From assembly GCF_038003525.1 (NCBI RefSeq), contig NZ_JBBOPI010000001.1, forward strand, positions 2,409,001 to 2,473,000: a stretch of 64,000 nt of DNA, written 5' to 3'. The stretch comes from Solibacillus sp. FSL H8-0538 (GTDB lineage Bacteria; Bacillota; Bacilli; Bacillales_A; Planococcaceae). The translations under genes and the position numbers were made by a program. Within the stretch, counting starts at the first letter, position 1, and each line of letters opens with the position of its first letter. Shown here in pieces: positions 8,137 to 17,148 of this stretch. The notes under the pieces are model-generated. The model had not been told where the DNA came from, did not search any database, and saw only the letters and a program-made list of their open reading frames with translations.

Positions 8137-10453
8137 ATTTTATAAACCATTCATTCGACGTTTCCACCTGCATGCCACGGTTCGTAATCGTCACTTCAAC
8201 CGTACCAACCTCTCCTGTCGTTAAATGCATTAATCCCTTATCATCAAAACGACCTACTACTTCTGCGTGTGGATGCTTATAGCGATTATTTTTTCCTGCC
8301 ATAAAAATTGTAAGCATAGGATTTGTCAGTGCAATAAATTCTTCTGTACTTGATGTTTTACTCCCGTGATGCCCTGCTTTTAATAACGCGACATTCGAAA
8401 TTTCTGCAGCTGCCTGTTTCACCAGTTCCGCTTCCCCTTCTTTTTCTAAATCACCTGTTAGCAGCGCCTTAAATGGACCTGTTTGAACAAGTAACACGAG
8501 CGAATCATTATTGCCTTCGTATTCTGTTTCATACGGCCATAAATAGCTAAACTGCACACCTGCCTGCTCCCAGCTATGTCCGCTCATGCGCTCCCGAATA
8601 ATCGTCCTTGAGTTTTGTATTTCATCTAAAAAATCGTCCATGACAGGCTTTGCCAATGAATTCGGTGTGACATGTACTTCCTTCACGCGAATTTCGCGAA
8701 GTACCTCTTCCGCACCTTCAACATGATCTGCATCAGCATGCGTCAAAATAAAGGAATCCACCGACTGAATACCTTGCCCCTTTAAATACGGCACGACAAT
8801 TTCCCGACCTACCTCAAATAAATTAGTACGTGCCTTCCATTGCTCCTGCTCAAAACGTAGTAATCCACCTGCATCTATTAAATAGATTCCTTTTCGGTGT
8901 GGCAGTGAAATGACAATACAATCTCCTTGCCCCACATTCACAAATGATAACTTTAAATCCTTTTGCAAATACGGCTGCACATGAAAAGCAATCGCAGGCG
9001 CAAGTAATACCACAGCAACTTTCTTGTAACTAGCACGCGAATCCAGAAAATAGAACGCGGTAAAAACACTTACGTACATGATGATGATCCACAACAGTGA
9101 CGGTTTTCCCGGATTCCACATTTGGTACGAGGAAGCCTGTAAAAACAAGATGCCGTCTGTTAGCCATAAACGACAAGGCTCATACAGTTCAAAAAACAAG
9201 CCTGCAAAAGGGCCTGGTATCCACGTTACAATCAGGAGTACAATATTTACCGGCAAAATGACAAATGAAAATAACGGTACAAAAACAATATTGGCAATAA
9301 ACGAGGAAATACTAATCTCAAAAAAATGATAAAGCAAAAGTGGATATACAAGGATTTGGCATACAAACGTAATAAAAAAAGACTGCATCCACCAGTTTGC
9401 ATAGCGCGTTAAAATCTGCCCCGAATAAATTATACTAAGCGTTGCCAAATAAGATAATTGAAATCCTACTTGAAATACCACGCCTGGCTCTAGTAATACA
9501 AACACTATAAAACTCATTGCCATTGCATCATCAATCGGGATTGTCCAGTTTAAATAGCGAGCCAGCATAATGAGCTCAACGACGGAAACCGCGCGCCAAA
9601 CAGACGGCGCACCACCGGCTAAAATCGCGTACATCGGCAACAGCACTAATAAAATTATTGAAGCTAGCTCCCGACGCACACCTACTCGGAGCATACTTTG
9701 AAAAAACAGCCAAGAAATTAGTGCCACGTGTAGGCCAGAAATCGCAAATAAATGTGTAATGCCTAGTTTTTGATACGCTCGGTTTAATTCATCATCTACA
9801 TTTTCCTGCAATCCGATTAATAGCGCCTGTGCTTCTGCTACGAGCGTTTTAGGAAAGTATTGTTCAATATGTCGTTTCACCTTAAAACGTTGCTTATACA
9901 GTGGCTGAAGGGCATTATTTGCTTGTCCTACGTAAGTTAAACTCGAAATTTCTAAAATCCCCCGTGCACCTTTGCTCATCAAATAGCCTGCCATAGAAAA
10001 CCCGTAACGATGGGCAGGCATTGCCGGCTCTTGCAATTCACCCCGCACAATAAAACGATGACCACCAAGTGCGGTGCTTTGGAAGCTTTCCTTTTCACTC
10101 TCACTTTTTAACGTATACGTCGCATAAATTTTCGCCCCTTTGGCATCCTTCATAAAGCCGCGCAACGTCGTACCACTAATTTTATACTCATCGGTCCATG
10201 TTAATGTTGTTGGGAGCTGTAGTGGCTCCTGGAGTTTACCTACCTCATAGGAAAAATAATAAAAGGACAATAATCCAACGAGCGCTAGGGCAACAATTTG
10301 ACTTAAGCAAAAGCCTTTATAATAGCAAAACGCAGTTAATAAAATGAGCAAAAATAAAAGCCCCGCCGATTCATGAGCAGCAACCGCGCTAATAAGAATC
10401 GACAAGGCGTAAAAAATCCATTTATGCTTGAATAAGTTGACCAAATAATGCAT
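8135..10453 (-). CDS. comEC: DNA uptake channel protein ComEC
   Basis: Polytopic membrane protein thought to form the channel for single-stranded DNA in competence. 772 aa from the ATG at 10453, which has GAGGAG 8 nt upstream inside comEB; the earlier in-frame codon at 10495 is less likely. N-terminal helices are followed by an OB-like extracytoplasmic region and the ComEC/Rec2 core (HLFAISGLHVALISW near residue 235). The C-terminal metallo-beta-lactamase domain has THADADHVEGAEEV and GHHGSKTSS. It overlaps comEB by 32 nt, which implies translational coupling in comEA-EB-EC. Confidence 0.95.
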   Translation of the reverse strand: MHYLVNLFKHKWIFYALSILISAVAAHESAGLLFLLILLTAFCYYKGFCLSQIVALALVGLLSFYYFSYEVGKLQEPLQLPTTLTWTDEYKISGTTLRGFMKDAKGAKIYATYTLKSESEKESFQSTALGGHRFIVRGELQEPAMPAHRYGFSMAGYLMSKGARGILEISSLTYVGQANNALQPLYKQRFKVKRHIEQYFPKTLVAEAQALLIGLQENVDDELNRAYQKLGITHLFAISGLHVALISWLFFQSMLRVGVRRELASIILLVLLPMYAILAGGAPSVWRAVSVVELIMLARYLNWTIPIDDAMAMSFIVFVLLEPGVVFQVGFQLSYLATLSIIYSGQILTRYANWWMQSFFITFVCQILVYPLLLYHFFEISISSFIANIVFVPLFSFVILPVNIVLLIVTWIPGPFAGLFFELYEPCRLWLTDGILFLQASSYQMWNPGKPSLLWIIIMYVSVFTAFYFLDSRASYKKVAVVLLAPAIAFHVQPYLQKDLKLSFVNVGQGDCIVISLPHRKGIYLIDAGGLLRFEQEQWKARTNLFEVGREIVVPYLKGQGIQSVDSFILTHADADHVEGAEEVLREIRVKEVHVTPNSLAKPVMDDFLDEIQNSRTIIRERMSGHSWEQAGVQFSYLWPYETEYEGNNDSLVLLVQTGPFKALLTGDLEKEGEAELVKQAAAEISNVALLKAGHHGSKTSSTEEFIALTNPMLTIFMAGKNNRYKHPHAEVVGRFDDKGLMHLTTGEVGTVEVTITNRGMQVETSNEWFIK

Positions 10454-10997
10454 GCATCTTCTCCTCAAGAGGGGCCAATTCCTCCTGCTTTGCACCTAGT
10501 GCGCGCAACTTTTCTAATAGCTCAAAAGTAAGCGCATACTTCTCATCCTTCAAGAAGTCGATTTTCGTTTCGTTAAACGGCACTTGAACAACGTTGACAT
10601 TCGCTTTTGCAAATAGCTCCATAGCATACGGATTATTTTTATAATCTTTCGCATAGTACACATTTTTTATCCCTGCTTGAATAATCGTTTTCGTGCAAGG
10701 CAAGCACGGGAAATGCGTTACATATAAATCAGCTCCGTTTGCAGGAGTACCGTATTTTGCACATTGCAATAATGCATTCGTTTCAGCATGTACCGTACGT
10801 ACACAATGATTATCTATCACATAGCAACCTTGCTCATTGCAATGCTCATCGCCAGAAATCGAGCCGTTATAGCCGCCTGCAATAATGCGTTTTTCTCTTA
10901 CTATTGTTGCACCAACGGCAAGTCTTGCACATGTACTTCTAAGTGCTAGCAAATGGCTTTGTGCCATGAAAAATTGATCCCATGTAATACGCTCCAT
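10422..10997 (-). CDS. comEB: ComEB, deoxycytidylate deaminase family
   Basis: Zinc-dependent dCMP deaminase family, which forms dUMP for thymidylate synthesis. Its role in competence is unclear; in B. subtilis it is dispensable for uptake. 191 aa from the ATG at 10997, which has GGAGGT 6 nt upstream. The longer in-frame extension to 11066 is not supported. Zinc ligands are HAETNALL and PCLPC. It lies between comEA and comEC, and its 3' end holds the comEC ribosome binding site. Confidence 0.93.
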   Translation of the reverse strand: MERITWDQFFMAQSHLLALRSTCARLAVGATIVREKRIIAGGYNGSISGDEHCNEQGCYVIDNHCVRTVHAETNALLQCAKYGTPANGADLYVTHFPCLPCTKTIIQAGIKNVYYAKDYKNNPYAMELFAKANVNVVQVPFNETKIDFLKDEKYALTFELLEKLRALGAKQEELAPLEEKMHALFGQLIQA

Positions 10998-11081
10998 ATG
11001 ACAACCTCCAAAAATGTTCACTTTCATTAAGTTTAATCCTTGTCTGCGCTTATGGCAATGCAACATATTCCTAATTGTACG

Positions 11082-11738
11082 TTATTTTACATCGATTAAG
11101 TCTTTAAGTTGCTCAAATGATTTTTCGCCAATGCCGGACACCTTTTTTAAATCTTCTATTGTTTGAAAGCTACCAACCTCAGTACGGTAAGTGAGTATTG
11201 CCTGTGCTTTTGCCGGACCAACACCTGGTAACGTCACCAGGGCCGCCTCATCAGCCTTGTTGATATTTACCTTACTCGATCCATTCGTACTACCGATAGC
11301 ACCACTAGGCGATACGCTAGCAACCTGTACAAGGGTTTGCATTGCCTCCGTCAGCTCTTCTCCTTGCCTCGGAATATAAATGACCATTTCATCCTGCAAT
11401 TTTTGCGCATGATTAATAAGCTGCGGATTGGCATTCTCGGTATAACCGCCTGCAAGCTCAATCAAATCTATAATTCTGTCATCTTCTGTTAGTTCATAAA
11501 CACCTGGGTAATGGATAGCACCTTTGACATCGACAATGATAGGCTGTGTAACAGTTTCTTCTGTTAATACTTCAATTTGCTGTTGTTGTGTCGTTTCTTC
11601 AATAGGAATTGTTTCAATCAAATTAATAGTGGGACTTGCTGAATTGTTTTGAGGAAAGAAAAAATAAATAATTCCAATTATGCAAACGATGCCGGGGATT
11701 AGCACGCGCTTGCCATACTTCTGTAGAAATGGCTGCAA
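11082..11738 (-). CDS. comEA: ComEA, competence DNA receptor
   Basis: Membrane-anchored receptor that binds double-stranded DNA for uptake. One N-terminal membrane segment (VLIPGIVCIIGIIYFFF) is followed by a Gln/Thr/Glu-rich stalk, an SLBB domain (VDVKGAIHYPGVYEL) and tandem helix-hairpin-helix motifs (VNINKADEAALVTLPGVG, KKVSGIGEKSFEQLKDL). The start is uncertain. I prefer TTG at 11738, with AAAGGGTG about 10 nt upstream, giving 218 aa. A GTG at 11792 is in frame (236 aa), but the strong GGAGGT lies downstream of it. comER, normally next to it in B. subtilis, is absent. Confidence 0.88.
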   Translation of the reverse strand: MQPFLQKYGKRVLIPGIVCIIGIIYFFFPQNNSASPTINLIETIPIEETTQQQQIEVLTEETVTQPIIVDVKGAIHYPGVYELTEDDRIIDLIELAGGYTENANPQLINHAQKLQDEMVIYIPRQGEELTEAMQTLVQVASVSPSGAIGSTNGSSKVNINKADEAALVTLPGVGPAKAQAILTYRTEVGSFQTIEDLKKVSGIGEKSFEQLKDLIDVK

Positions 11739-11755
11739 AATAAAAAAACACCCTT

Positions 11756-11776
11756 TCAAGTCAGAAGGCAAATCAT
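11756..11776 (-). promoter_or_regulatory. Six-codon upstream ORF before comEA
   Basis: GGAGGT followed 8 nt later by ATG opens a frame encoding MICLLT. Its TGA lies at the beginning of the AAAGGGTG proposed for comEA. Translation of this mini-ORF could couple to or limit comEA translation. It may instead reflect the comEA start being elsewhere. Confidence 0.35.
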
Positions 11777-11856
11777 ATGGAGCTACCTCCACTATACAAA
11801 ATTTGCCTCTTAATGAAAAGATGTTCTTACTAAATCACGCTAAACTTACGATTTGA

Positions 11857-12594
11857 CTATTTAATTGCACGAATAAATACACGTTCGCTTTCATCTTCTG
11901 GTGCTTCAATTGACCAGTCTGCTGTTACAAAAACTTCAGAAAAGCCAATTTCCTTTAGCCACTTCACATATTGTGCTGGATCGAATGTTCGCTGAAAATG
12001 CTCCTCGTCGAAACGCTCAAATAAGCCGTTTTCTGTCGCCACGAAGAAGCTCATTTGGTGATATACCGAGTGTTCATAGTCACCCGGCGCGGTATGCCAA
12101 ATATACGTAATCGTACCATCATCATATGTGAACGGGCTCGTTAAAAAGATATCGTCCATTTTAAATAATGAATGCACATCGAAAAATAACTGCCCGCCTG
12201 CGCGAAGACTTGCAAATACACGTTTTAACGTTTCAATCACTGCTGACTCGTCGGTTACATAGTTGATTGAATCAATTGGAATAATTGCTACATCCAGCTC
12301 ATTAAAGCCGTCTAGCTCATCCATTGACATTGCAAATAACGGAATTTGGGCATTCGCCATTTCCATACGCGCGCTCGCAACTGCTAGCATATCCTCTGAT
12401 AGGTCAACACCTGACACAGCATAGCCTGCTTGATCAAGCATTAGCGCAAGTGTACCTGTGCCACAGCCAATGTCTAATAGATTTTTATTATCTGCTATCG
12501 GGGCATACGTTTGAATCCATTCAACATATTCATCGTAAGGAATATCTGTCATTAACTCATCGTACACTTTCGCAAAACGTTCGTAGCTATTCAT
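11857..12594 (-). CDS. yqeM: SAM-dependent methyltransferase YqeM
   Basis: Class I methyltransferase of unknown substrate, 245 aa. SAM-binding motif I LLDIGCGTGTLAL is near residue 40, followed by GVDLSEDML. It sits directly after rsfS (1-nt gap) in the conserved nadD-yqeK-rsfS-yqeM cluster, which suggests cotranscription. A biochemical function cannot be read from the sequence. Confidence 0.88.
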   Translation of the reverse strand: MNSYERFAKVYDELMTDIPYDEYVEWIQTYAPIADNKNLLDIGCGTGTLALMLDQAGYAVSGVDLSEDMLAVASARMEMANAQIPLFAMSMDELDGFNELDVAIIPIDSINYVTDESAVIETLKRVFASLRAGGQLFFDVHSLFKMDDIFLTSPFTYDDGTITYIWHTAPGDYEHSVYHQMSFFVATENGLFERFDEEHFQRTFDPAQYVKWLKEIGFSEVFVTADWSIEAPEDESERVFIRAIK

Positions 12595-12595
12595 C

Positions 12596-12940
12596 TTACA
12601 CTTCTGGTGCGTCTAGCTGAGGAGCATCTCCCCATAGGCGCTCTAGGTTATAATAAGCACGCTCATCTTTATGGAATACATGTGCAACAACATCGCCCAT
12701 ATCAACTAAAATCCAGCGAGCTGAATCAAAGCCTTCCATTTTGCGAACGTTAAAGCCGTTTTCTTCTGCTTTTTCTTTTAATTCACGTGCAACTGCTTGT
12801 ACTTGACGCTCAGAACCGCATTCAGTAATGATGAAATAATCTGCTAAAAGTGAAATACCTTGCATGTTTAATACAACAATATCCTCACCTCGTTTATCGT
12901 CGATTGCTTTATATGCTATTTGTAATAATGTTTCGTTCAT
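12596..12940 (-). CDS. rsfS: Ribosomal silencing factor RsfS
   Basis: RsfS binds L14 on the 50S subunit and blocks subunit joining when nutrients are scarce. 114 aa with the family signatures GISLLADYFII, RMEGFDSARWILVDMGDVVAHVF (shortened here to its key core) and YYNLERLWGDAP. It is tightly packed between yqeK (5-nt gap) and yqeM in the NAD/ribosome cluster. Confidence 0.95.
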   Translation of the reverse strand: MNETLLQIAYKAIDDKRGEDIVVLNMQGISLLADYFIITECGSERQVQAVARELKEKAEENGFNVRKMEGFDSARWILVDMGDVVAHVFHKDERAYYNLERLWGDAPQLDAPEV

Positions 12941-12945
12941 TAAAT

Positions 12946-13506
12946 TTATTCCTCTCTCATGAGATCATTATAACAGTCGATTGATACTGGATAAACTCGC
13001 TGCTTAGTATCCACTAAAAAAGCAATTGTATGACGGACGCAAGCTTTCATCGCCTGATCCAAGTCTTTTTGTGCTTTTACTCGTAGCTTCTCAAGGCCGT
13101 GAAATTTACGATTTGGCTCAATCATGTCTGCGATATAAATGATCTTTTCTAATTTACTCATTCCAGCACGGCCGGTTGTATGATGACGTATAGCATTTAG
13201 TATATCCTCATCCTGCACACCAAATTCAGTTTGGGCAATCCAAGCACCCACCGGACCGTGTAATATTTCGGCATTCCACTCAACTAAGCGAGTATCTAAG
13301 CCGTTTTCTAACACAATTTTTCGCATCCATTCGACGTCGGCATATTTTGCTACATCATGTATGATGGCAGCAATTTCTGCTTTTTTCGGGTCTTCGCCGT
13401 ATCGTTCAGCTAGTTGTATAGCTGTCTCCATTACACCAAGCGAATGAATGTAGCGTTTTTCAGGCATGCGAGGTTTAATCGCTGCGAGTAATGTCGCTCG
13501 TTCCAT
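12946..13506 (-). CDS. yqeK: HD-domain hydrolase YqeK (Ap4A hydrolase family)
   Basis: HD-superfamily phosphohydrolase, 186 aa; YqeK homologues cleave diadenosine tetraphosphate. Metal ligands are seen in RYIHSLGVMETA (His), IIHDVAKY (His-Asp) and NAIRHHTTGRAGMS. The reading frame starts inside the end of nadD, overlapping it by 32 nt, so the two are probably translationally coupled. In some relatives NadD and YqeK are fused. Confidence 0.93.
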   Translation of the reverse strand: MERATLLAAIKPRMPEKRYIHSLGVMETAIQLAERYGEDPKKAEIAAIIHDVAKYADVEWMRKIVLENGLDTRLVEWNAEILHGPVGAWIAQTEFGVQDEDILNAIRHHTTGRAGMSKLEKIIYIADMIEPNRKFHGLEKLRVKAQKDLDQAMKACVRHTIAFLVDTKQRVYPVSIDCYNDLMREE

Positions 13507-14065
13507 AAAGACCCTCCTTTCGAATATAAGCGTCTACAGCTGGATGTAGTAAAAATTGTAACGTTCTACCTGCTTGCAAGCGATTGCGAATAAACGATGA
13601 AGATAGGTTGATTTCAGGTGCTTCTACCATTATCACATTGTATGATGTTTCGCCTTGCGTACCTGGTCTTTTAACACCTACAAACTGGACAAGCTTGCTC
13701 AGTTCCTCAATGCAATACCATGTATGAAGCGAATCAATCATATCGCCACCGATAATAAAGTAGAACTGGACATCCGGCTCACGCTTAAGCATTTCGACAA
13801 TCGTATCATACGTATACGAAATCCCGCCGCGGTCCATCTCAAAATGTTCCACCTTAAACTGTGGATACAGTTCTGTCATAAGCTCTACCATGCGCATTCG
13901 CTGAGCATTTGTGACTGCATGCCCCGCCTCTTTATGTGGTGCTTTGGCATTTGGCATGAAACGAACTTCATCTAGACCAAGCGCATAATAAACTTCATTT
14001 GCCATAATTAAATGGCCAATATGTGGTGGATTAAATGTACCACCTAAAATGCCGACCTTCTTCAA
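13475..14065 (-). CDS. nadD: Nicotinate-nucleotide adenylyltransferase
   Basis: Makes deamido-NAD from nicotinate mononucleotide and ATP. 196 aa with nucleotidyltransferase motifs GGTFNPPHIGHL at residues 8-20 and SSSFIRNRL near 163. Also present are the FIIGGDMIDSLHTW substrate-site stretch and the MPNAKAPHKE loop. It lies 11 nt after the YhbY-type gene and overlaps yqeK. Confidence 0.96.
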   Translation of the reverse strand: MKKVGILGGTFNPPHIGHLIMANEVYYALGLDEVRFMPNAKAPHKEAGHAVTNAQRMRMVELMTELYPQFKVEHFEMDRGGISYTYDTIVEMLKREPDVQFYFIIGGDMIDSLHTWYCIEELSKLVQFVGVKRPGTQGETSYNVIMVEAPEINLSSSFIRNRLQAGRTLQFLLHPAVDAYIRKEGLYGTSDITRSD

Positions 14066-14076
14066 ATTACGTCACC

Positions 14077-14382
14077 TTACTTTTTCGCCACTTTCGGTAA
14101 CTCAATTTTTTTGCTGTTGCGTGATTCTTTATATAATACAACTGTTAAGCCGATCAATTGTACTAATTCTGCACGAGTACCAGCTGCTAAGCTTTGCGCC
14201 ACATCATGCTTGTCGTCTTCACAGTTATCTAAAATACGTACTTTAATTAATTCACGAGCTTCCAATACATCGCGTAATTGCGAAATCATCGCATCGTTTA
14301 CGCCACCTTTGCCTACTTGGAAAATCGGATCTAAATGATGTGCCTGGGCACGTAAAAAACGTTTTTGTTTGCCTGTTAACAT
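14077..14382 (-). CDS. yqeI: YhbY/CRM-domain RNA-binding protein YqeI
   Basis: Small CRM-domain protein (101 aa) thought to associate with pre-50S ribosomes. It shows the N-terminal MLTGKQKRFLRAQAH and the GKGG loop (FQVGKGGVND) near residue 24. The family is usually about 95-100 aa, so it is full length. It belongs to the aroE-yqeI-nadD run, with only 44 nt to aroE. Confidence 0.92.
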   Translation of the reverse strand: MLTGKQKRFLRAQAHHLDPIFQVGKGGVNDAMISQLRDVLEARELIKVRILDNCEDDKHDVAQSLAAGTRAELVQLIGLTVVLYKESRNSKKIELPKVAKK

Positions 14383-14426
14383 GAAAATTATTCCTCTCCT
14401 AAAACAAATCGACTTATGCGATTTAT

Positions 14427-15254
14427 TTATTTCTGCAATTGCTCTGTAAGCCTTGCAATCATTGAATTTGTATTTGGGGATTCACCAAGCCAGTATTCAT
14501 ACGCAATAGCGCCCTGGTGTACGAACATCCCCAGTCCGTTGACGATCACTGCACCTTTGTCCTGTGCTGCCAGTAAAAAAGGCGTCAATAATGGATTATA
14601 CACTATATCCGCCGCAATCGCTCCTTTTGGAAACTTGTCCATTGAAAAAGGGAGAGTAAATTCCCCGTTTTTCAGCCCTGCTGGTGTCATTTGGATGAAA
14701 ACCCCATACAAATCAAGCGTCGCTTCTGCCTGCTCAAGTGAAATTGCCACACCATCGCCAAGCTCATCTATAATTTTCTGCGCATTGGCTACAGTACGAT
14801 TTGCAATCGTTAAATCATGATAGCCAGCCGCCAGCAGTGCAAAGGCAATACCACGTGCAGCTCCACCCGCACCAATTAGTAAAATACGTTTGTTTTTATG
14901 CTTCGTGCCAATTGATTCTTCAAGCGAACGCACAAAGCCAGCACCGTCTGTATTATAGCCCTTTAGCTTGCCTTCTGCTGTCCGAACAACCGTATTCACT
15001 GCGCCCATTTTCTTGGCCATGTCATCTAACTCATCTAAGTAAGGAATGATCGTTTCCTTATGCGGAATAGTAATATTCCAGCCACTTGCACCGAGCGTTT
15101 TAAACGACTGAACCGCCGCCAGTAAATCATCTGGCTTCACGTGGACAGGAATATAGGTCGCATCTGCGTTCATTTCTTCATACCAAGCATTATGCATTTC
15201 AGGTGATTTCGAATGTGCAATCGGATCACCAATAACAGCAAACCATTTCTTCAT
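14427..15254 (-). CDS. aroE: Shikimate dehydrogenase
   Basis: NADPH-dependent reduction of 3-dehydroshikimate to shikimate in aromatic amino acid synthesis. 275 aa from the ATG at 15254 (MKKWFAVIGDPIAHSKSP), with a GAGAGGT box upstream. The frame stays open to 15494, but that part is family B repeat sequence and is not coding. Motifs are NITIPHKE (catalytic Lys), NTDGAGF, GAGGAARGI (Rossmann loop) and NGLGMFVHQGA. The repeat between yqeH and aroE may interrupt the ancestral operon. Confidence 0.96.
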   Translation of the reverse strand: MKKWFAVIGDPIAHSKSPEMHNAWYEEMNADATYIPVHVKPDDLLAAVQSFKTLGASGWNITIPHKETIIPYLDELDDMAKKMGAVNTVVRTAEGKLKGYNTDGAGFVRSLEESIGTKHKNKRILLIGAGGAARGIAFALLAAGYHDLTIANRTVANAQKIIDELGDGVAISLEQAEATLDLYGVFIQMTPAGLKNGEFTLPFSMDKFPKGAIAADIVYNPLLTPFLLAAQDKGAVIVNGLGMFVHQGAIAYEYWLGESPNTNSMIARLTEQLQK

Positions 15255-15274
15255 CTCGTCTCTACCTCTCTCTA

Positions 15275-15394
15275 GAAAAGCGCGTTCGCGCCAGTTTGCA
15301 CCTGATAAGCGCTGGAGGAGCCTGACGAGTGTGATTGCACACGTGGGAAGGAACCGAAGCGACCTCAAGGGTGCGGCGCGAAGGCCTGGACATT
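15275..15394 (+). repeat. Family B dispersed repeat, copy 1
   Basis: GC-richer than its surroundings. It starts aaaagcgcgttcgcgcc and ends gtgcggcgcgaaggcctgga, the same frame of motifs as the copy at 19441 (aaaagcgcattcgcgcc ... gcgcgaatgcctagac). It lies between yqeH and aroE. It lacks the AT-rich tail found in the 40305, 49981 and 58159 copies. Confidence 0.75.
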
Positions 15395-15406
15395 CTTTTT
15401 TAATCG

Positions 15407-16510
15407 TTAAATTAATGAAGTTCGAACAAAAACTTGTACACCCTTTGGCGCGTATGCTGCTACAACAACGTTCGCATGTTGTACTGTAATCCAACCAAGT
15501 CCAGAGAACACGACATCTGTTTTCGCTTCTTTAATTGAAAACTCGTGACGCACTAGTTCTGGTAATTTATCTATATGCGCAGCAGTTGGCGGTGCTAAAA
15601 GCTCGCCCTTATGCTCTTTATATAAATCATCCGCCTTTTCAAGCTTTGTGCGATGGATTGGTAAATCATTTGCCACGTGCACCGTGAATGCTGAACGCTC
15701 GCCTTGAATAAAATCAAAACGTGCAAGCGCCCCGATGAACAATGTTTGTCCTGGATTTTGTTGATATACTTTTGGTTTAATTTCTTTTTTCGGCATAATA
15801 TATTTTAATTCAGTTGCGTCAATATGATGCGCCATTTGGTGATGGTTAATTATCCCTGGCGTATCATATAATGCTGAGCCGTCATCAAGTGGAATTTCAA
15901 TCATATCTAATGTAGTTCCTGGGAAGTGAGAAGTTGTAATAATCTCTCCCTCACCTGTCGCTTGTTTAATAATGCGGTTTATGAATGTTGATTTCCCAAC
16001 ATTTGTACAACCAACAACGAATACGTCTTTGCCACGACGATATTTTTCAATGGCTTCCACTACTTCTACCATGCCCATACCTTTATGCGCAGATACAAGC
16101 ATCACATCTATTGGTTGAAGACCTAATGATTTTGCTTCGCGCTTTAGCCAATTGATTACTTTGTTTGACTTTACTGACCTTGGTAATAGGTCTGCCTTAT
16201 TTGCTACAAGTAATACAGGGTTTTTGCCGACAAATCGGTGAAGTCCTGGTAACCAGCTACCATTGAAATCAAAAATATCCACGATTTTTACGATAAGACC
16301 TTCCTGTTCGCCAAGGCCGTTTAAAATACGTAAAAAGTCGTCGTCAGTTAAGCTTACTGGTTGAATTTCGTTATAGTTTTTCAAACGGAAGCATCGTTGG
16401 CAAATAATTGTTTCTTTTTCTAGTGAAGAGGCTGGAGCATATCCTAGCCCGTCCTTATTTTCTGTCTGAATAACTGCACCACAGCCAATACAATTTGGCA
16501 TTTCTATCAT
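15407..16510 (-). CDS. yqeH: Circularly permuted GTPase YqeH
   Basis: Ribosome-biogenesis GTPase needed for 30S assembly. 367 aa. The N-terminal zinc finger (CIGCGAVIQ ... CQRCF) is followed by permuted G motifs: G4 NKADLLP near residue 110, G5 VSAHKG, G1 GCTNVGKS near 170 and G3 DTPGI near 217. The ATG at 16510 has AGGAGGAACAG just upstream. It lies between yqeG and aroE as in B. subtilis. Confidence 0.96.
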   Translation of the reverse strand: MIEMPNCIGCGAVIQTENKDGLGYAPASSLEKETIICQRCFRLKNYNEIQPVSLTDDDFLRILNGLGEQEGLIVKIVDIFDFNGSWLPGLHRFVGKNPVLLVANKADLLPRSVKSNKVINWLKREAKSLGLQPIDVMLVSAHKGMGMVEVVEAIEKYRRGKDVFVVGCTNVGKSTFINRIIKQATGEGEIITTSHFPGTTLDMIEIPLDDGSALYDTPGIINHHQMAHHIDATELKYIMPKKEIKPKVYQQNPGQTLFIGALARFDFIQGERSAFTVHVANDLPIHRTKLEKADDLYKEHKGELLAPPTAAHIDKLPELVRHEFSIKEAKTDVVFSGLGWITVQHANVVVAAYAPKGVQVFVRTSLI

Positions 16511-16524
16511 TACTGTTCCTCCTT

Positions 16525-16607
16525 AGTAAGACACATCTCGTCTAAAATAAAACGCGATGATGTCCTTACTTATGGAAGAATAAGAAGAAGCACCTTCTTA
16601 TTCCTCC
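16525..16607 (+). repeat. Family A repeat, diverged copy overlapping the yqeG stop
   Basis: Keeps gacacatctcg ... cgatgatgtccttactta and a second hairpin gaataagaag/cttcttattc with a different primary sequence from the consensus arms. The right arm of that hairpin covers the last codons and stop of yqeG (stop at 16598-16600). Confidence 0.65.
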
Positions 16608-17113
16608 CAAGTTTTAATACCTTTTCGTTTTAAATCATTAAATACACGTCGTTCTACAAATCGGTTGAAAAGCGTAACAAAACCGTCCGATTCCGCAACC
16701 GGTCGAACTAAAAATGTATAAAGCTTTTGACGTTTCGCACCGAGTACATCGGTTAATAATTGATCGCCAACCATTGCTACCTCATTTCGTTTTAGACGAA
16801 GTTGCACTAAGCCAGCATAGTACGCTGCCCCTAATGGTTTTTTGGCACGGTGAATATACGGGATGCCCAGTGGTTCAGCAAACCGTTTAACGCGATCTTC
16901 ATTATTATTTGACGCGATAATAATACGAATACCTGCTGCCTGTAATTCCTGCATCCACGTAGCAATTTCTGCTGTCGCATCTACACGATCCCATTCGACT
17001 AACGTATTATCTAAATCGGTAATAATGCCGCGAATGCCATTTGCTTGTAATTTTTCAGGTGTAATTTCAAATACACTATTAACAAATTCGTTAGGTAATA
17101 AAAAATTATACAA
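16598..17113 (-). CDS. yqeG: YqeG, HAD-superfamily phosphatase (IIIA)
   Basis: 171 aa HAD phosphatase; related proteins act on phosphatidylglycerophosphate, but the bacterial YqeG substrate is not settled. Motif I DLDNTLVEWD is near residue 36, motif II IIIASNN near 70 and the acidic motif GDQLLTDV near 117. The start is TTG at 17113, with AAGGGG about 9 nt upstream. The gene precedes yqeH. Its final codons lie within a family A hairpin. Confidence 0.92.
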   Translation of the reverse strand: MYNFLLPNEFVNSVFEITPEKLQANGIRGIITDLDNTLVEWDRVDATAEIATWMQELQAAGIRIIIASNNNEDRVKRFAEPLGIPYIHRAKKPLGAAYYAGLVQLRLKRNEVAMVGDQLLTDVLGAKRQKLYTFLVRPVAESDGFVTLFNRFVERRVFNDLKRKGIKTWEE

Positions 17114-17148
17114 AATCGTGACCCCTTAAACCAAATTTTATTACACTA

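Noticed and set aside
15255-15494. N-terminal extension of aroE
   Set aside because: The frame stays open only because the GC-rich repeat lacks stops; AroE homology begins at the ATG at 15254.
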